A stretch of 45,105 nt of DNA from Caulobacteraceae bacterium. Its GTDB lineage: Bacteria; Pseudomonadota; Alphaproteobacteria; Caulobacterales; Caulobacteraceae. Of this stretch, positions 27,285 to 36,035 are shown piece after piece. How positions within the stretch are numbered: the stretch's first letter is position 1; every line of letters starts with the position of its first letter. The notes beneath the pieces are model-generated. The model ran no database searches and had not been told where the DNA came from. It worked only from the letters and a program-made list of their open reading frames with translations. The position numbers and the translations under genes were made by a program. The stretch spans positions 1 through 45,105 of the forward strand of contig JAIEQA010000053.1 of assembly GCA_019748095.1 (NCBI GenBank), read 5' to 3'.

Positions 27285-29945
27285 GTGACGCCTCCCGCCG
27301 CCAGTCTGCCGCCGCTGTTCGCCGACTGGTTCGCCGCGCGCGGCTGGAGCCCGCGTCGGCATCAGCTGGAGATGATCGCGGCGGCGCAAGGCGGATCGCA
27401 CGCCCTGCTGGTCGCGCCGACCGGGGGCGGCAAGACGCTGGCGGGCTTCCTGCCCAGCCTGATCGAGCTGGCGGAACGCGGGCAGCGGCCCGAGTTCGGA
27501 CCGGGCAGCGGGATCCATACGATCTATGTCTCGCCGCTGAAGGCCCTGACCACCGACGTCGAGCGCAACCTGATGACGCCCATCCGCGAGATCGGGCTGA
27601 ACATCCATGTCGAGAGCCGGACCGGGGATACGAAACAGTCCAAGAAGCAGCGCCAGCGGGATCATCCGCCGGACATATTGCTGACCACGCCCGAACAGCT
27701 GGCATTGTTCTGCGCCTGGGGCGGGGCGCGGGCGTATTTCGCCGACCTGAAATGTATCGTGCTGGACGAGGTCCATGCCATCTGGTCGGGCAAGCGGGGG
27801 GATTTGCTGAACCTCGGGCTGGCGCGGCTGCAGAGCTTTTCGCCGGGGCTGAGACGGGTGGCGCTGTCGGCGACGATCGATGATCCGAAGCTGATCGCGG
27901 AGTGGCTGGCACCGGGTGTTCCTTCTCCCCTTGCGGGAGAAGGTGGCAGCCGAAGGCTGACGGATGAGGGGTACGAGGATGCGGACGAGGCGACGGGGGC
28001 AGATGGCAACCGGCCAGCACCGGGAGTCACCCCTCATCCGACCTCGCCTGCGGCTCGGCCACCTTCTCCCGCAAGGGGAGAAGGGATCGTGATTGTGCAG
28101 GGCGATCCCGGGGCGGTGCCCATCATCGATGTGCTGGTGTCCGAAGGCCGCGTGCCCTGGGCCGGTCACACGGGCCAGCACGCGATCCCCGAGGTCTATG
28201 CCGCGATCCAGCGCGCGGGTCTGTCGCTGATCTTCGTCAACACGCGCTGGCAGTGCGAGTTCGTGTTCCAGCAGCTGTGGGCCATCAATGACGACAACCT
28301 GCCGATCGGCCTGCACCACGGCTCGCTGGCGGCCGAGCAGAGGCGCAAGGTCGAGGCGGCGATGGCGCGGGGGGAACTGCGGGCCGTCGTCTGCACCTCG
28401 ACCCTGGATCTGGGCATCGACTGGGGCGAAGTCGATCTGGTGATCCAGATGGCGGCCCCCAAGGGATCGTCGCGGCTGGTGCAGCGGATCGGCCGGGCCA
28501 ACCACCGGCTGGACGAGCCCAGTCGCGCCCTATTGGTCCCGGCCAGCCGGTTCGAGCTGCTGGAGTGCCAGGCGGCCAAGGAGGCGGTGGCCGACAACGC
28601 CTTTGACTGGGAGCCGCACCACATCGGCACCCTGGACACCCTGGCCCAGCACATCATGGGCGTGGCCTGTTCCGAGCCGTTCGATCTCGACGCCCTGCAT
28701 GCCGAGGTGACCGGCTGCGCCCCCTATCGCGGCCTGACCTATGAGGCCTTCGAGGAGTTGGTCGATTTCGTCGCCACCGGGGGCTACGCCCTGCGAACCT
28801 ACGACCGGTTCGCGCGGATCGTGCGGACGCCCGAAGGCCAGTGGACGGTGCGCAACCAACTGGTGGCCCAGCGCCACCGGATGAATGTCGGGGCGATCGT
28901 GGCGGCGGGGACGCTGAACGTGAAGGTGGCCTCGCGTCGGGGCGGTGCGTCGAAGCAGCTGATCGGCGGGCGCAAGGTCGGCGAGGCCGAGGAGTGGTAT
29001 TTCGAACAGCTGACGCCGGGCGACACCTTCGTCTTCGCCGGTCAGGGCTGGGCCTTCCAGGGCATCAACGGCATGGATGCCCTCGTTACCCACGCCACCG
29101 ACAAGGACCCCAAGATCCCGTCCTGGGGCGGGGCCCAGTTCCCGCTCGGCACCTCCCTGGCCGCCCGCGTGCGCGACATGATCCAGGACCGCGACCACTG
29201 GCGCGTCCTGCCGGTCGATGTTCAGGAATGGCTGGAGCTGCAGGCCGAGCGGTCGATGATTCCCGACGCCGACAGCCTGCTGGTCGAGACCTTCCCGCGC
29301 GGCAGCCGCCATTTCATGGTCGCCTATCCGTTCGAGGGGCGGCTGGCCCATTCGACCCTGTGCATGCTGCTGACCCGGCGACTGGACCGGCTGGGCGTCG
29401 GGCCGCTGGGGTTCGTGGTCACCGACTATTCGTTCGCCATCTGGTCGATCAAGCCGATGGACGGGCTGGACTGGGACGCCCTGTTCCAGCCGGACATGCT
29501 GGGCGACGACCTTGAGGCCTGGCTGGAAGAGAGCTTCATGATGAAGCGCACCTTCCGCAATTGCGCCCTCGTTTCCGGCTTGATCGAGCGGCGACAGCCG
29601 GGAGCCGAGAAGACGGGCCGCCAGGTGACCTTCTCAACAGACCTGATCTACGATGTGCTCCGCCGCCACCAGCCCGATCACCTGCTGCTGCGCACGGCGC
29701 GGTCCGACGCAGCGTCCGGCCTGCTGGACGTCGCGCGGCTGGGCCAGCTGCTGACCCGCATCGCCGGGCACATCCGTCATGCGCAGCTGGAGCGGGCCTC
29801 ACCCTTCAGCGTGCCGGTGCTGGTGATGATCGGGCGGGAGCGGGTCGGGGGCGATGCGGCCGACATGATCCTGGAGGCCTCGGCCCAGGACCTGATCGAC
29901 GAGGTGATGGACGACGCGCCGCCGGAACTGCAGGGGGCGGCGTGA
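27285..29945 (+). CDS. Ligase-associated Lhr-type DEXH helicase with palindromic insertion
   Basis: 886 residues from GTG 27285. It has the Lhr layout: motif I APTGGGKTLAG (about 44-54), DEVHAIW, LSATIDDP, then the second RecA domain (FVNTRWQCEFVF, STLDLGIDWG, QRIGRANHRLDEPSRAL), a winged-helix and the Lhr-specific C-terminal region. This subgroup is usually found with an ATP-dependent DNA ligase, an MBL-fold exonuclease and PdeM; only PdeM is next to it here. Residues about 212-268 (PSPLAGEGGS to PSPARGEG) are encoded by a palindromic repeat and interrupt an otherwise normal LIAEWLAPG...IVIVQGDPGAV junction. The frame is kept, so the protein is probably made with an extra loop between domains. 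Function is inferred: DNA repair. Confidence 0.9.
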   Translation: MTPPAASLPPLFADWFAARGWSPRRHQLEMIAAAQGGSHALLVAPTGGGKTLAGFLPSLIELAERGQRPEFGPGSGIHTIYVSPLKALTTDVERNLMTPIREIGLNIHVESRTGDTKQSKKQRQRDHPPDILLTTPEQLALFCAWGGARAYFADLKCIVLDEVHAIWSGKRGDLLNLGLARLQSFSPGLRRVALSATIDDPKLIAEWLAPGVPSPLAGEGGSRRLTDEGYEDADEATGADGNRPAPGVTPHPTSPAARPPSPARGEGIVIVQGDPGAVPIIDVLVSEGRVPWAGHTGQHAIPEVYAAIQRAGLSLIFVNTRWQCEFVFQQLWAINDDNLPIGLHHGSLAAEQRRKVEAAMARGELRAVVCTSTLDLGIDWGEVDLVIQMAAPKGSSRLVQRIGRANHRLDEPSRALLVPASRFELLECQAAKEAVADNAFDWEPHHIGTLDTLAQHIMGVACSEPFDLDALHAEVTGCAPYRGLTYEAFEELVDFVATGGYALRTYDRFARIVRTPEGQWTVRNQLVAQRHRMNVGAIVAAGTLNVKVASRRGGASKQLIGGRKVGEAEEWYFEQLTPGDTFVFAGQGWAFQGINGMDALVTHATDKDPKIPSWGGAQFPLGTSLAARVRDMIQDRDHWRVLPVDVQEWLELQAERSMIPDADSLLVETFPRGSRHFMVAYPFEGRLAHSTLCMLLTRRLDRLGVGPLGFVVTDYSFAIWSIKPMDGLDWDALFQPDMLGDDLEAWLEESFMMKRTFRNCALVSGLIERRQPGAEKTGRQVTFSTDLIYDVLRRHQPDHLLLRTARSDAASGLLDVARLGQLLTRIAGHIRHAQLERASPFSVPVLVMIGRERVGGDAADMILEASAQDLIDEVMDDAPPELQGAA
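27921..28084. repeat. Palindromic repeat element inserted in-frame in the lhr-type gene
   Basis: Two inverted arms. The outer 27 bases, 27921-27947 and 28058-28084, are perfect reverse complements. Each outer arm itself contains a hairpin (CTTCTCCC-CTTGC-GGGAGAAG). Inner arms 27948-27972 and 28029-28057 match imperfectly (both end in the ATGAGGGGT/ACCCCTCAT word). A central 56-base spacer separates them. The layout is that of a paired REP/BIME-like element, a type abundant between genes in Caulobacterales and Rhizobiales. Here it lies inside a gene and is read through without a stop. Copy number elsewhere cannot be judged from this window. Confidence 0.85.
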
Positions 29946-30685
29946 ACGCGGCGCTTCGCGAGAGGCTGACCCCGGCGCGGCGGCCGTGTGGCTCGCTGTC
30001 TGTACGGGTCATGGGCGAGCTATGCGTGCTGCGCTGTTCGGGGGCCCTGTGGCTGCCGGCGCACGGCACGCTTGTGGCGGCCGATCTCCACCTAGAGAAG
30101 GGGTCTGCCTTTGCCGCGCGGGGCCAGATGCTGCCGCCCTATGACAGCCGGGCGACACTGGCCAAACTGGAGGCGGAGATCATCGACCTGACCCCGGAGC
30201 GGGTCGTACTGCTGGGCGACAGTTTTCACGACACCCGCTCGATCGGGCGGATGGCGGCGGACGACCGGGACGGTCTGGACCGGCTGGCCGAGGGCCGTGA
30301 CTGGATCTGGCTGGAGGGCAACCATGACCGCGAGGCCCTGGTCCAGGCCGATGCGGCAGCCGTGACGCGCCTGCCGGGCCGGGTGGTGGGAGATTTGGCG
30401 GTGGGGGCCCTGTTCCTGACCCACGCCCCGATGCCGGACGGTCCGGCCGGAGAGGTCGCGGGGCACCTGCATCCGTCCGCCGGGGTGGTGGCTCATGGGC
30501 GGAGGGTGCGCCGTCCCTGTTTCGTCACGGATGGACGCCGCTTGATCCTGCCGGCCTTCGGGGCCTTCACCGGCGGTCTGAATGTGCTGGACCCGGCCAT
30601 CGCCGGACTGTTTGCCACGGCGCCCATGGCCGCAGCGCTGGGCAAGGACCGGGTTCACGCCCTGGCCTGGAGCGGTCTGGTCTAG
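29942..30685 (+). CDS. pdeM: Ligase-associated DNA damage response endonuclease PdeM
   Basis: 247 residues from GTG 29942, which overlaps the lhr-type stop (GTGA); ATG 30011 is a shorter alternative. It is a calcineurin-like metallophosphoesterase: VAADLHLEKGSAF (Asp-x-His), VLLGDSFHD, LEGNHDREAL (Asn-His-Asp), LTHAP and GHLHPSA supply the two-metal site. PdeM proteins accompany Lhr-type helicases and are predicted nucleases or phosphoesterases in DNA repair. The stop shares CTAG with the convergent DUF3429 gene. Confidence 0.88.
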   Translation: MNAALRERLTPARRPCGSLSVRVMGELCVLRCSGALWLPAHGTLVAADLHLEKGSAFAARGQMLPPYDSRATLAKLEAEIIDLTPERVVLLGDSFHDTRSIGRMAADDRDGLDRLAEGRDWIWLEGNHDREALVQADAAAVTRLPGRVVGDLAVGALFLTHAPMPDGPAGEVAGHLHPSAGVVAHGRRVRRPCFVTDGRRLILPAFGAFTGGLNVLDPAIAGLFATAPMAAALGKDRVHALAWSGLV

Positions 30686-31104
30686 GCTCGCAGGACTGCC
30701 GCGAGGGCCAGTGACAGGACGGCTCCCACCGTGGCTGTGGTCCGCAGCGCCCGGTACCACGGCTCCGCCGAGCCGCGATCCTGGAACCACACCAAGGCCA
30801 GCGCGACCGCCAGAAGTCCCATTCTCGCCGACGCCGGTACCATGACGATCACGAGGGCCAGCCAAGCCACGATGGCCGGCAGATTGCTGAGGATCAGGCG
30901 CACAGGGTCGGGCGTCTCACGCGCCAGCTCCGCCCCCCAGCGCGCTCCGCCCAGAAACGACAGGATCACCGCCGCATAGGCGATCAGGGCACCGATCCAG
31001 TCCACCCCGAAAGACCGGTCGATGACGGCCATGAGCGCGCAGCCGGCGAATGGCACCAGTCCGGCCAGCGCCAACCCCCATGCGGTCGCCTTCGCCCGAT
31101 CCAT
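30682..31104 (-). CDS. DUF3429 membrane protein
   Basis: 140 residues with four hydrophobic segments (about 7-26, 36-54, 72-90, 92-107) plus a C-terminal one (120-139). ALIAYAAVILSFLGGARWG with the conserved Gly-Gly-x-x-Trp-Gly and WYRALRTTATV fit the DUF3429 family of small inner-membrane proteins. Function is unknown. The ATG overlaps the stop of the upstream gene by one base (TGATG), so it is the last member of a three-gene unit with TauE and TIGR02186. Confidence 0.75.
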   Translation of the reverse strand: MDRAKATAWGLALAGLVPFAGCALMAVIDRSFGVDWIGALIAYAAVILSFLGGARWGAELARETPDPVRLILSNLPAIVAWLALVIVMVPASARMGLLAVALALVWFQDRGSAEPWYRALRTTATVGAVLSLALAAVLRA

Positions 31105-31913
31105 CAGCTCCTCCGGAAGATCCGGCTGGCGAGATAGCCCATCCCGCCGGCCAGCAGGACGCAGAACACGCCGTAAAGCCAGGGCCGGCGATGGGCCAGC
31201 TCATAGACCTCACGTTCGAAACCCACCTTCTCCACCGTCAGGGTCAGGTTGGACACCCCGGCGGGCTCCCCTTCGCGGAACAGCCAGACCTCGGCGTGAT
31301 ACTCGCCGGTCGGAGCGGTCGCAGGCAGTTCGACCTGGGCGCGGAACAGACCCCGATCGACGAAGCTGACGCCATCCGGATCGGTGTCATAGAGCTGCGC
31401 GGCCTCCCTCAGTCGGATGACCGCGCGCCGCCAGTCGAGGTAGTCCTCGCCCAGACGGCTGACGACGACGTCCCGAACCCCGTAGCGCGTGACCGTGCGG
31501 GTCTCCTCGGGCGCGTCGATCCGCAAATGATCGACGCCGACACCCAGCCGGCGCAGCTGACCGAACCCGGCGATGTCGGCCAGGGGCCGGGTCGAGGCGG
31601 TCATGTAGAAACCCGGCGCGCCCTCGAACAGGACCGGCCGGCTGTTCAGCCAGACCCCCAGATTGCGGGTCTTTTTCACCAGCCGGACCGGAGCGTCGGG
31701 ACCCCGGACCACCACCACCACGTCGGTGGGATCGTCCGTCGGATTGAACACGGCACCGTACAGGACAATGCTCGCGCCCCGGAAACGCGAGTCCACCTGC
31801 ACTCGCGCATCGGTCAGGGCCGCCGCCACGCGCAGGTCAGCCAGGGTCGCTACCGACATTTCCGGGGCCGGGGCCACAGCGGCGGGGGGTGGAGGCGGGA
31901 TCGGCTGGATCAT
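31104..31913 (-). CDS. TIGR02186-family protein (alpha_DUF_TM)
   Basis: 269 residues. VDSRFRGASIVLYGAVF and the RRPWLYGVFCVLLAGGMGYLASRIF membrane tail near the C-terminus are the family's hallmarks; the middle is beta-rich (VVVVVRGPDAPVRLVKKTRN). This alphaproteobacterial family is usually found right after a TauE/SafE exporter, as here, with an ATGA overlap. The family normally starts with a signal peptide, but this one opens with a proline-rich stretch (MIQPIPPPPP) that does not look like one. It may be delivered differently or the N-terminus may be degraded. Function is unknown; a partner role in sulfite or sulfonate export is inferred from neighbourhood. Confidence 0.78.
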   Translation of the reverse strand: MIQPIPPPPPAAVAPAPEMSVATLADLRVAAALTDARVQVDSRFRGASIVLYGAVFNPTDDPTDVVVVVRGPDAPVRLVKKTRNLGVWLNSRPVLFEGAPGFYMTASTRPLADIAGFGQLRRLGVGVDHLRIDAPEETRTVTRYGVRDVVVSRLGEDYLDWRRAVIRLREAAQLYDTDPDGVSFVDRGLFRAQVELPATAPTGEYHAEVWLFREGEPAGVSNLTLTVEKVGFEREVYELAHRRPWLYGVFCVLLAGGMGYLASRIFRRS

Positions 31914-32836
31914 CCGTCCGAAATCCCGGGAGCCAGCAGGAAGATGTCGGAGGGCCGTACGAACAGTTCCAGCCCCATCTGGATTCCGACGAACAGGATC
32001 AACAGGCCCAGCGCCGCGCGAAGTTCCTCAGCCCTGAACTTGCCGGCATAGCGCGCCCCGGCCTGGGCCCCGACCACACCTCCGACCAGCAGCAGGGTCG
32101 ACAGCACGATATCCACCGTCTGGTTTCGGCCGGCCTGCAGGATGGTGGTGATGCCCGTGGTGATGATGATCTGGAACAGGCTGGTGCCAACGACTACGCC
32201 CGCCTTCATCCGCAGCGCATAGAGCATGACGGGGACAAGAATGAAGCCGCCGCCGACGCCCATGATGGCCGAGAGCACGCCGGCAAAAATCCCGAGGCCC
32301 AGCGGCGGGATGGCGCTGATGTAGAGACCCGATTTGGGGAAGCGCATCTTCCAGGGCAGGCCGTACAGCCAGAGAGGACGACGGCGGTCCTTGTGCGGGG
32401 CGATCTCGCCACGGCGGCGACGCAGGATCTCCGTCAGACTCTCATACACCATCAACAGGCCGATGGCCCCGAGGAAGATCAGATAGGACAGGGCCACGAC
32501 CAGATCGGCCTGGCCCAGCAGACGCAGGTAGCGGAACAGTTCCACACCGGCGATCGCACCGATCGCACCGCCCAGGGCCATGATCCCGCCCATGCGGAAA
32601 TCGACCGCCCCCTGCCCCGAGTAGCGGATCACACCCGAGGTGGAGGAGGCGACGACGTGGCTGGCCTGGCTGGCGACCGCCACCGTCGGGGGAATACCGA
32701 GAAAAATCAGTACCGGGGCCATCAGGAACCCGCCACCGATGCCGAACAGACCCGACACAAAGCCGACCAGCGCGCCCAGCAGGACCAGGAGCGGCCAGTT
32801 CACCGAAACCTCGGCGATCGGCAGATAGATCTCCAA
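31910..32836 (-). CDS. Sulfite exporter TauE/SafE family membrane protein
   Basis: 308 residues, about eight membrane helices. The two internal repeats show the family's glycine motif, GLFGIGGGFLMAPVLIFLG near the N-terminus and AIMGVGGGFILVPVMLYAL in the second half. A cytoplasmic loop rich in Arg and Lys separates them (about 137-158). Members export sulfite, sulfoacetate or other organosulfur anions across the inner membrane; the substrate here is not known. It leads the three-gene unit. Confidence 0.88.
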   Translation of the reverse strand: MEIYLPIAEVSVNWPLLVLLGALVGFVSGLFGIGGGFLMAPVLIFLGIPPTVAVASQASHVVASSTSGVIRYSGQGAVDFRMGGIMALGGAIGAIAGVELFRYLRLLGQADLVVALSYLIFLGAIGLLMVYESLTEILRRRRGEIAPHKDRRRPLWLYGLPWKMRFPKSGLYISAIPPLGLGIFAGVLSAIMGVGGGFILVPVMLYALRMKAGVVVGTSLFQIIITTGITTILQAGRNQTVDIVLSTLLLVGGVVGAQAGARYAGKFRAEELRAALGLLILFVGIQMGLELFVRPSDIFLLAPGISDG

Positions 32837-32903
32837 AGGGCCGGCCTTCGGCTGGGAGGTTACGCTGAACGCCTCGCGGCGCCTGTGGCTGTGTTAGCCG
32901 GAC

Positions 32904-32918
32904 GGCCCGGAAAGGGCC
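32904..32918 (-). terminator. Weak hairpin GGCCC-N5-GGGCC downstream of podJ
   Basis: A 5-base GC stem 16 bases after the podJ stop on the minus strand. No U-tract follows, so it is at best a weak or factor-assisted terminator; it lies in the 97 bases between podJ and the TauE gene. Confidence 0.25.
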
Positions 32919-32933
32919 ACCCGGATCAAGAGG

Positions 32934-35894
32934 TCAGGCGAGCGGCTCCAGGGCGAAGGCTTCTGCCTGGGCCCTGGCGGTCTGTCGCGCCGCGGCCGGA
33001 ATGGTGGGGGTGAGTCGGTCCACGGCCGCCTGGGCCTGGACATCCCCGGCCCGCGCGGCGATCAGGTACCATCGGTAGGCCTGGGCCGGATCCGGTGCGA
33101 TGCCTTCGTCGCCATTCTCGTAGATCCGGGCGACGTTGTACTGACTGTCAACCAGTCCACGATCGGCGGCCTTCTTCAACCAGTCCAGGGCTTCGGGCCG
33201 ATTGCGGCCGCCGCCAACGCCATCGAACAGATACATGCCAAAGGCGTGCATGCCGCGGGGGTCGCCGCCTTCGGCCGCGCGACGGGCCCACAAGCGGCTC
33301 TCCTCTGCATCTGCGGCCACGCCGTTCTCGCCGGTCTGATAGAGGCCCGCGAGCTTGAGTTGCGCCTGCGGTTCGCCGAGGTTTGCGGCCCGGATCAGGG
33401 TGTCGACGCCGGCGGCCTCGCCCCGACCCAATTGCTCAACGGCCTGGGCAAACAGGGTTTCCGCTTCCGTGGCATCGGCGGGTGCAGCCTCCAGCGGAGC
33501 ATCCGCAGGGCCAAGTGCCAGGGCCGCAATCAGCGTGCCATCCGCCTCGCCACCGGTCCCCCCCAGAAGACGTCCCATGTCCAGCACATCGTAGCCGGTC
33601 AATCGTCCGGTCGCATACAGGCCGCCAATCACCGCCATCCCGGTCACCGACGCCAGAAAGGCTTTCTTGACGGTCCCGGTCTCGCGCGAAGCCTGCTTGT
33701 CGAGGCGCTCCTGCAGGCGTGACTTTCCGCCCTTCTTCAAACCCCCGAGCCCGAAGGCCGCACGCGGCGTTTCGGCGGGGGAGGCGTTCATGGCGACCCG
33801 GGCGGCCTCGATAGCACTGCGGGTGGACGAGGGCTGTCCGCCGAACGCTGCCGTTCCGGCTCCGGCCCGAAGCCGACGGGCGTCGACGAACTCCGTGTCC
33901 GCAGAGTACTCTTCGTCCGTGTCAGCAACCGGCTGTACGGTCGCAGACGCGACCGTGCGCGCTCCGTCCGGAACAACATCCGGGTCGGTGCCGGCGAGCG
34001 CCTCAAGCGCGTCGCTGACGTCGGCTCCGCCGAAGCCCTTGAAGGCTGTCGAAGCTGTTCCGAAACGGGCGGCGGCGACAGTGGCGCGCACCGGCGGCTC
34101 CGCCTCGACAGGGTCCGGGCGTGCAGCCGGAGGCGCACCTGCCGCCTCGGGGATCGTGGCCTCGGGCGCTTCCGGAAACGGGTCGATGTCGGCCGACAGG
34201 GAATCAATGGACCATTCGTCGACGGAGTCTTTCGGCTGCCCGACGTCGACGGGAAAGGCGGAAGCCCGCCAGTCCGGCTGTATGAACTCCGCATCATCGA
34301 GGGACCGGGCCACCGCGGACGGTGGAGACACCGGAGCCTCAGCCAGACGCTGTTCCAGAGTTTCCCGCGCCTCGGCCAGCAACCTGGCCGTCCGCTCCTC
34401 GGACAGTCGCATCCGCTCGGCCAGTTCGCCCGACGCGCGATCATAGCGCTGCTCGATGCGTTCGGTGCCTTCGCCCATCCGACGGCTGATGTCTTCGAGC
34501 GCCTGGGCGGACTTACGCTCGGACTGGGCGATCCGGTCGGCCAGACGGTCAGAGATGCGGGTAATCTCGACACCCAGCTTCTCGATCGCCAGCGCATGCT
34601 GGTCGTCGGCGCGTGTCAGACGGTGCTCGATCGCCTGACCGAACCGGCCCATGTCACGGTCAACCTTGTCGGACAGGGTAGCAGACAGCGTCTGGGCCAG
34701 CTTGTCCAGGCGGGCGTCACCCGCGCTCTCGATCCGGTCGACGCGGGTGTCGAGGTTCTGGGCGATGCGGAGCACTTCACGCCCCATGGCGTCGATGCCC
34801 TGGGCCGCGCGTTGCTCGGCGGCGCGGGCCTGTTCACCCAGCGCCTGAACCGCAGTCTCGATGCGGACCATACGGCCCTCGCTCTCGGCCGTTTCCAGCC
34901 GGCGCATCATCTCGGCGCGGTTTGCGTCGATCTGCCGGGACAGGGTTTCAGCCAGCTTTTCGAAGCGGGAGGCCTCACGGGCGCTCTCGGGATCCCCCTG
35001 GACTTCGGTCGCCCGCAGGCGCTGGTCCAGGCCGGCGAAGGCGCGCTCCAGATTGCGCAGTGCCTCGGTGGTCTGACCCTGGGCCGCGTCCAGACGCCGT
35101 CCGACTTCGGACATGACGTCCGACCCGGTGCCGGGGCCCGCAGCCTTTTCAACCGCATCCAGTCGCTGCAGCAGGGTCTGGCTGTGGGCCCGGCTGCGCT
35201 CTTCCAGATCGTAGAGCCGGCTGGTCAGGGCGGCGACGGCGGTTTCCGTCTTTCCCAGGACGTCGGCGGCCTCGACCCCGTCGAGGCGATGCCGCAGTTC
35301 GTTCAACCCCGAGCGCTGGCGTTCCTCAATGTCATAGAGCCGTCCGGCGAGCCCGCCGACGACCTGTTCGACCTTGCCGATCGCCTCGACCGTACGGGGG
35401 CCGGCTTCCTGCTCAAAACGGCGCAGCCGCTTGTGACCCTCCTTGAGTTCCTCGGAGATGTCGTCGATGCGCCGGCTGTACTGGCCCGCCTGATGGTCCT
35501 GGGCCTCCATCCGCCGCACCAGGCCGGACACAGCCTGATCCACGCCCTGGATCGCCAGGGTCGAACGACGCTCCGCCGCCTCCAGCCGGGCCGCGATGGC
35601 GTCGACCGACGCGGCCACCCGCTGCAGGGTGTCGCCATCGCGCGAAAGATCACGGGGGTCGGTGTCATAGACATCGTCGAGCCGGCGGGAGCGGCCACGC
35701 CGGTCGAACGCCTCAGAGGCATGGGGGCGACGCGGCAGGGGCTGGACGACATCGTCCTCGTCGCCATCATCCATGATCATGGTGTTGAGCCACTCGCCCA
35801 GGGTCATGCCCGAGCGCCGCGCGAGATCCTTGGCCACCTCACGCGCCTTGGGGTCGATGCCCTTCACGCTCCAAGGCGCTGCGGCTGCGCTCAC
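32934..35894 (-). CDS. podJ: Polar organelle development protein PodJ
   Basis: 986 residues, close to Caulobacter PodJ (about 974). It opens with the conserved PWSVKGIDPKAREVAKDLAR segment and a GMTLGEWLN motif. Residues about 85-520 are heptad-rich coiled coil (RRIDDISEELKEGHKRLRRF and many similar runs). An acidic linker follows (about 520-720). One membrane helix (about 741-762, FLASVTGMAVIGGLYATG) leads to periplasmic Sel1-type repeats (about 821-945: LIRAANLGEPQAQLKLAGLY, WLKKAADRGLVDSQYNVARIY). In Caulobacter, PodJ organises the new pole and helps localise PleC and pilus or holdfast components. Its upstream region carries GANTC, DnaA-like, TTAA and CATCTTG elements. Confidence 0.88.
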   Translation of the reverse strand: MSAAAAPWSVKGIDPKAREVAKDLARRSGMTLGEWLNTMIMDDGDEDDVVQPLPRRPHASEAFDRRGRSRRLDDVYDTDPRDLSRDGDTLQRVAASVDAIAARLEAAERRSTLAIQGVDQAVSGLVRRMEAQDHQAGQYSRRIDDISEELKEGHKRLRRFEQEAGPRTVEAIGKVEQVVGGLAGRLYDIEERQRSGLNELRHRLDGVEAADVLGKTETAVAALTSRLYDLEERSRAHSQTLLQRLDAVEKAAGPGTGSDVMSEVGRRLDAAQGQTTEALRNLERAFAGLDQRLRATEVQGDPESAREASRFEKLAETLSRQIDANRAEMMRRLETAESEGRMVRIETAVQALGEQARAAEQRAAQGIDAMGREVLRIAQNLDTRVDRIESAGDARLDKLAQTLSATLSDKVDRDMGRFGQAIEHRLTRADDQHALAIEKLGVEITRISDRLADRIAQSERKSAQALEDISRRMGEGTERIEQRYDRASGELAERMRLSEERTARLLAEARETLEQRLAEAPVSPPSAVARSLDDAEFIQPDWRASAFPVDVGQPKDSVDEWSIDSLSADIDPFPEAPEATIPEAAGAPPAARPDPVEAEPPVRATVAAARFGTASTAFKGFGGADVSDALEALAGTDPDVVPDGARTVASATVQPVADTDEEYSADTEFVDARRLRAGAGTAAFGGQPSSTRSAIEAARVAMNASPAETPRAAFGLGGLKKGGKSRLQERLDKQASRETGTVKKAFLASVTGMAVIGGLYATGRLTGYDVLDMGRLLGGTGGEADGTLIAALALGPADAPLEAAPADATEAETLFAQAVEQLGRGEAAGVDTLIRAANLGEPQAQLKLAGLYQTGENGVAADAEESRLWARRAAEGGDPRGMHAFGMYLFDGVGGGRNRPEALDWLKKAADRGLVDSQYNVARIYENGDEGIAPDPAQAYRWYLIAARAGDVQAQAAVDRLTPTIPAAARQTARAQAEAFALEPLA

Positions 35895-35895
35895 T

Positions 35896-36000
35896 GATTC
35901 GGCTCCCGACCCATACGCGTCACGCTAATCGCCCATATCCGGGGTGTAAACGTGTGGTTAACCCCAACATCTTGACAGCTGCCCAATCTCCTGTGGACAG
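35896..36000 (-). promoter_or_regulatory. podJ upstream control region (GANTC, GGTTAACC, CAACATCTTG, TGTGGA)
   Basis: Reading away from the podJ start, a GATTC (CcrM site) lies at 35896-35900. A GGTTAACC palindrome is at 35956-35963 and CAACATCTTG at 35965-35974. TGTGGACAG, a 7-of-9 match to a DnaA box, is at 35992-36000. The same words recur upstream of nrdB and gcrA. podJ is cell-cycle regulated in Caulobacter, so these are plausible DnaA, CcrM/GcrA and CtrA inputs; individual factor assignments are inferred. Confidence 0.5.
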
Positions 36001-36035
36001 CGCCTTTCACCCCTCATCCTGTCGGGCCGATACGG

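Noticed and set aside
27921..28084. Frameshift or assembly error in the lhr-type gene
   Set aside because: The frame continues on both sides with normal helicase motifs and the arms are perfect inverted repeats, so an insertion is the simpler reading.
34596..35897. 433-residue plus-strand frame opposite podJ
   Set aside because: PodJ's coiled coil and conserved N-terminus are convincing on the minus strand; this frame is its complement.
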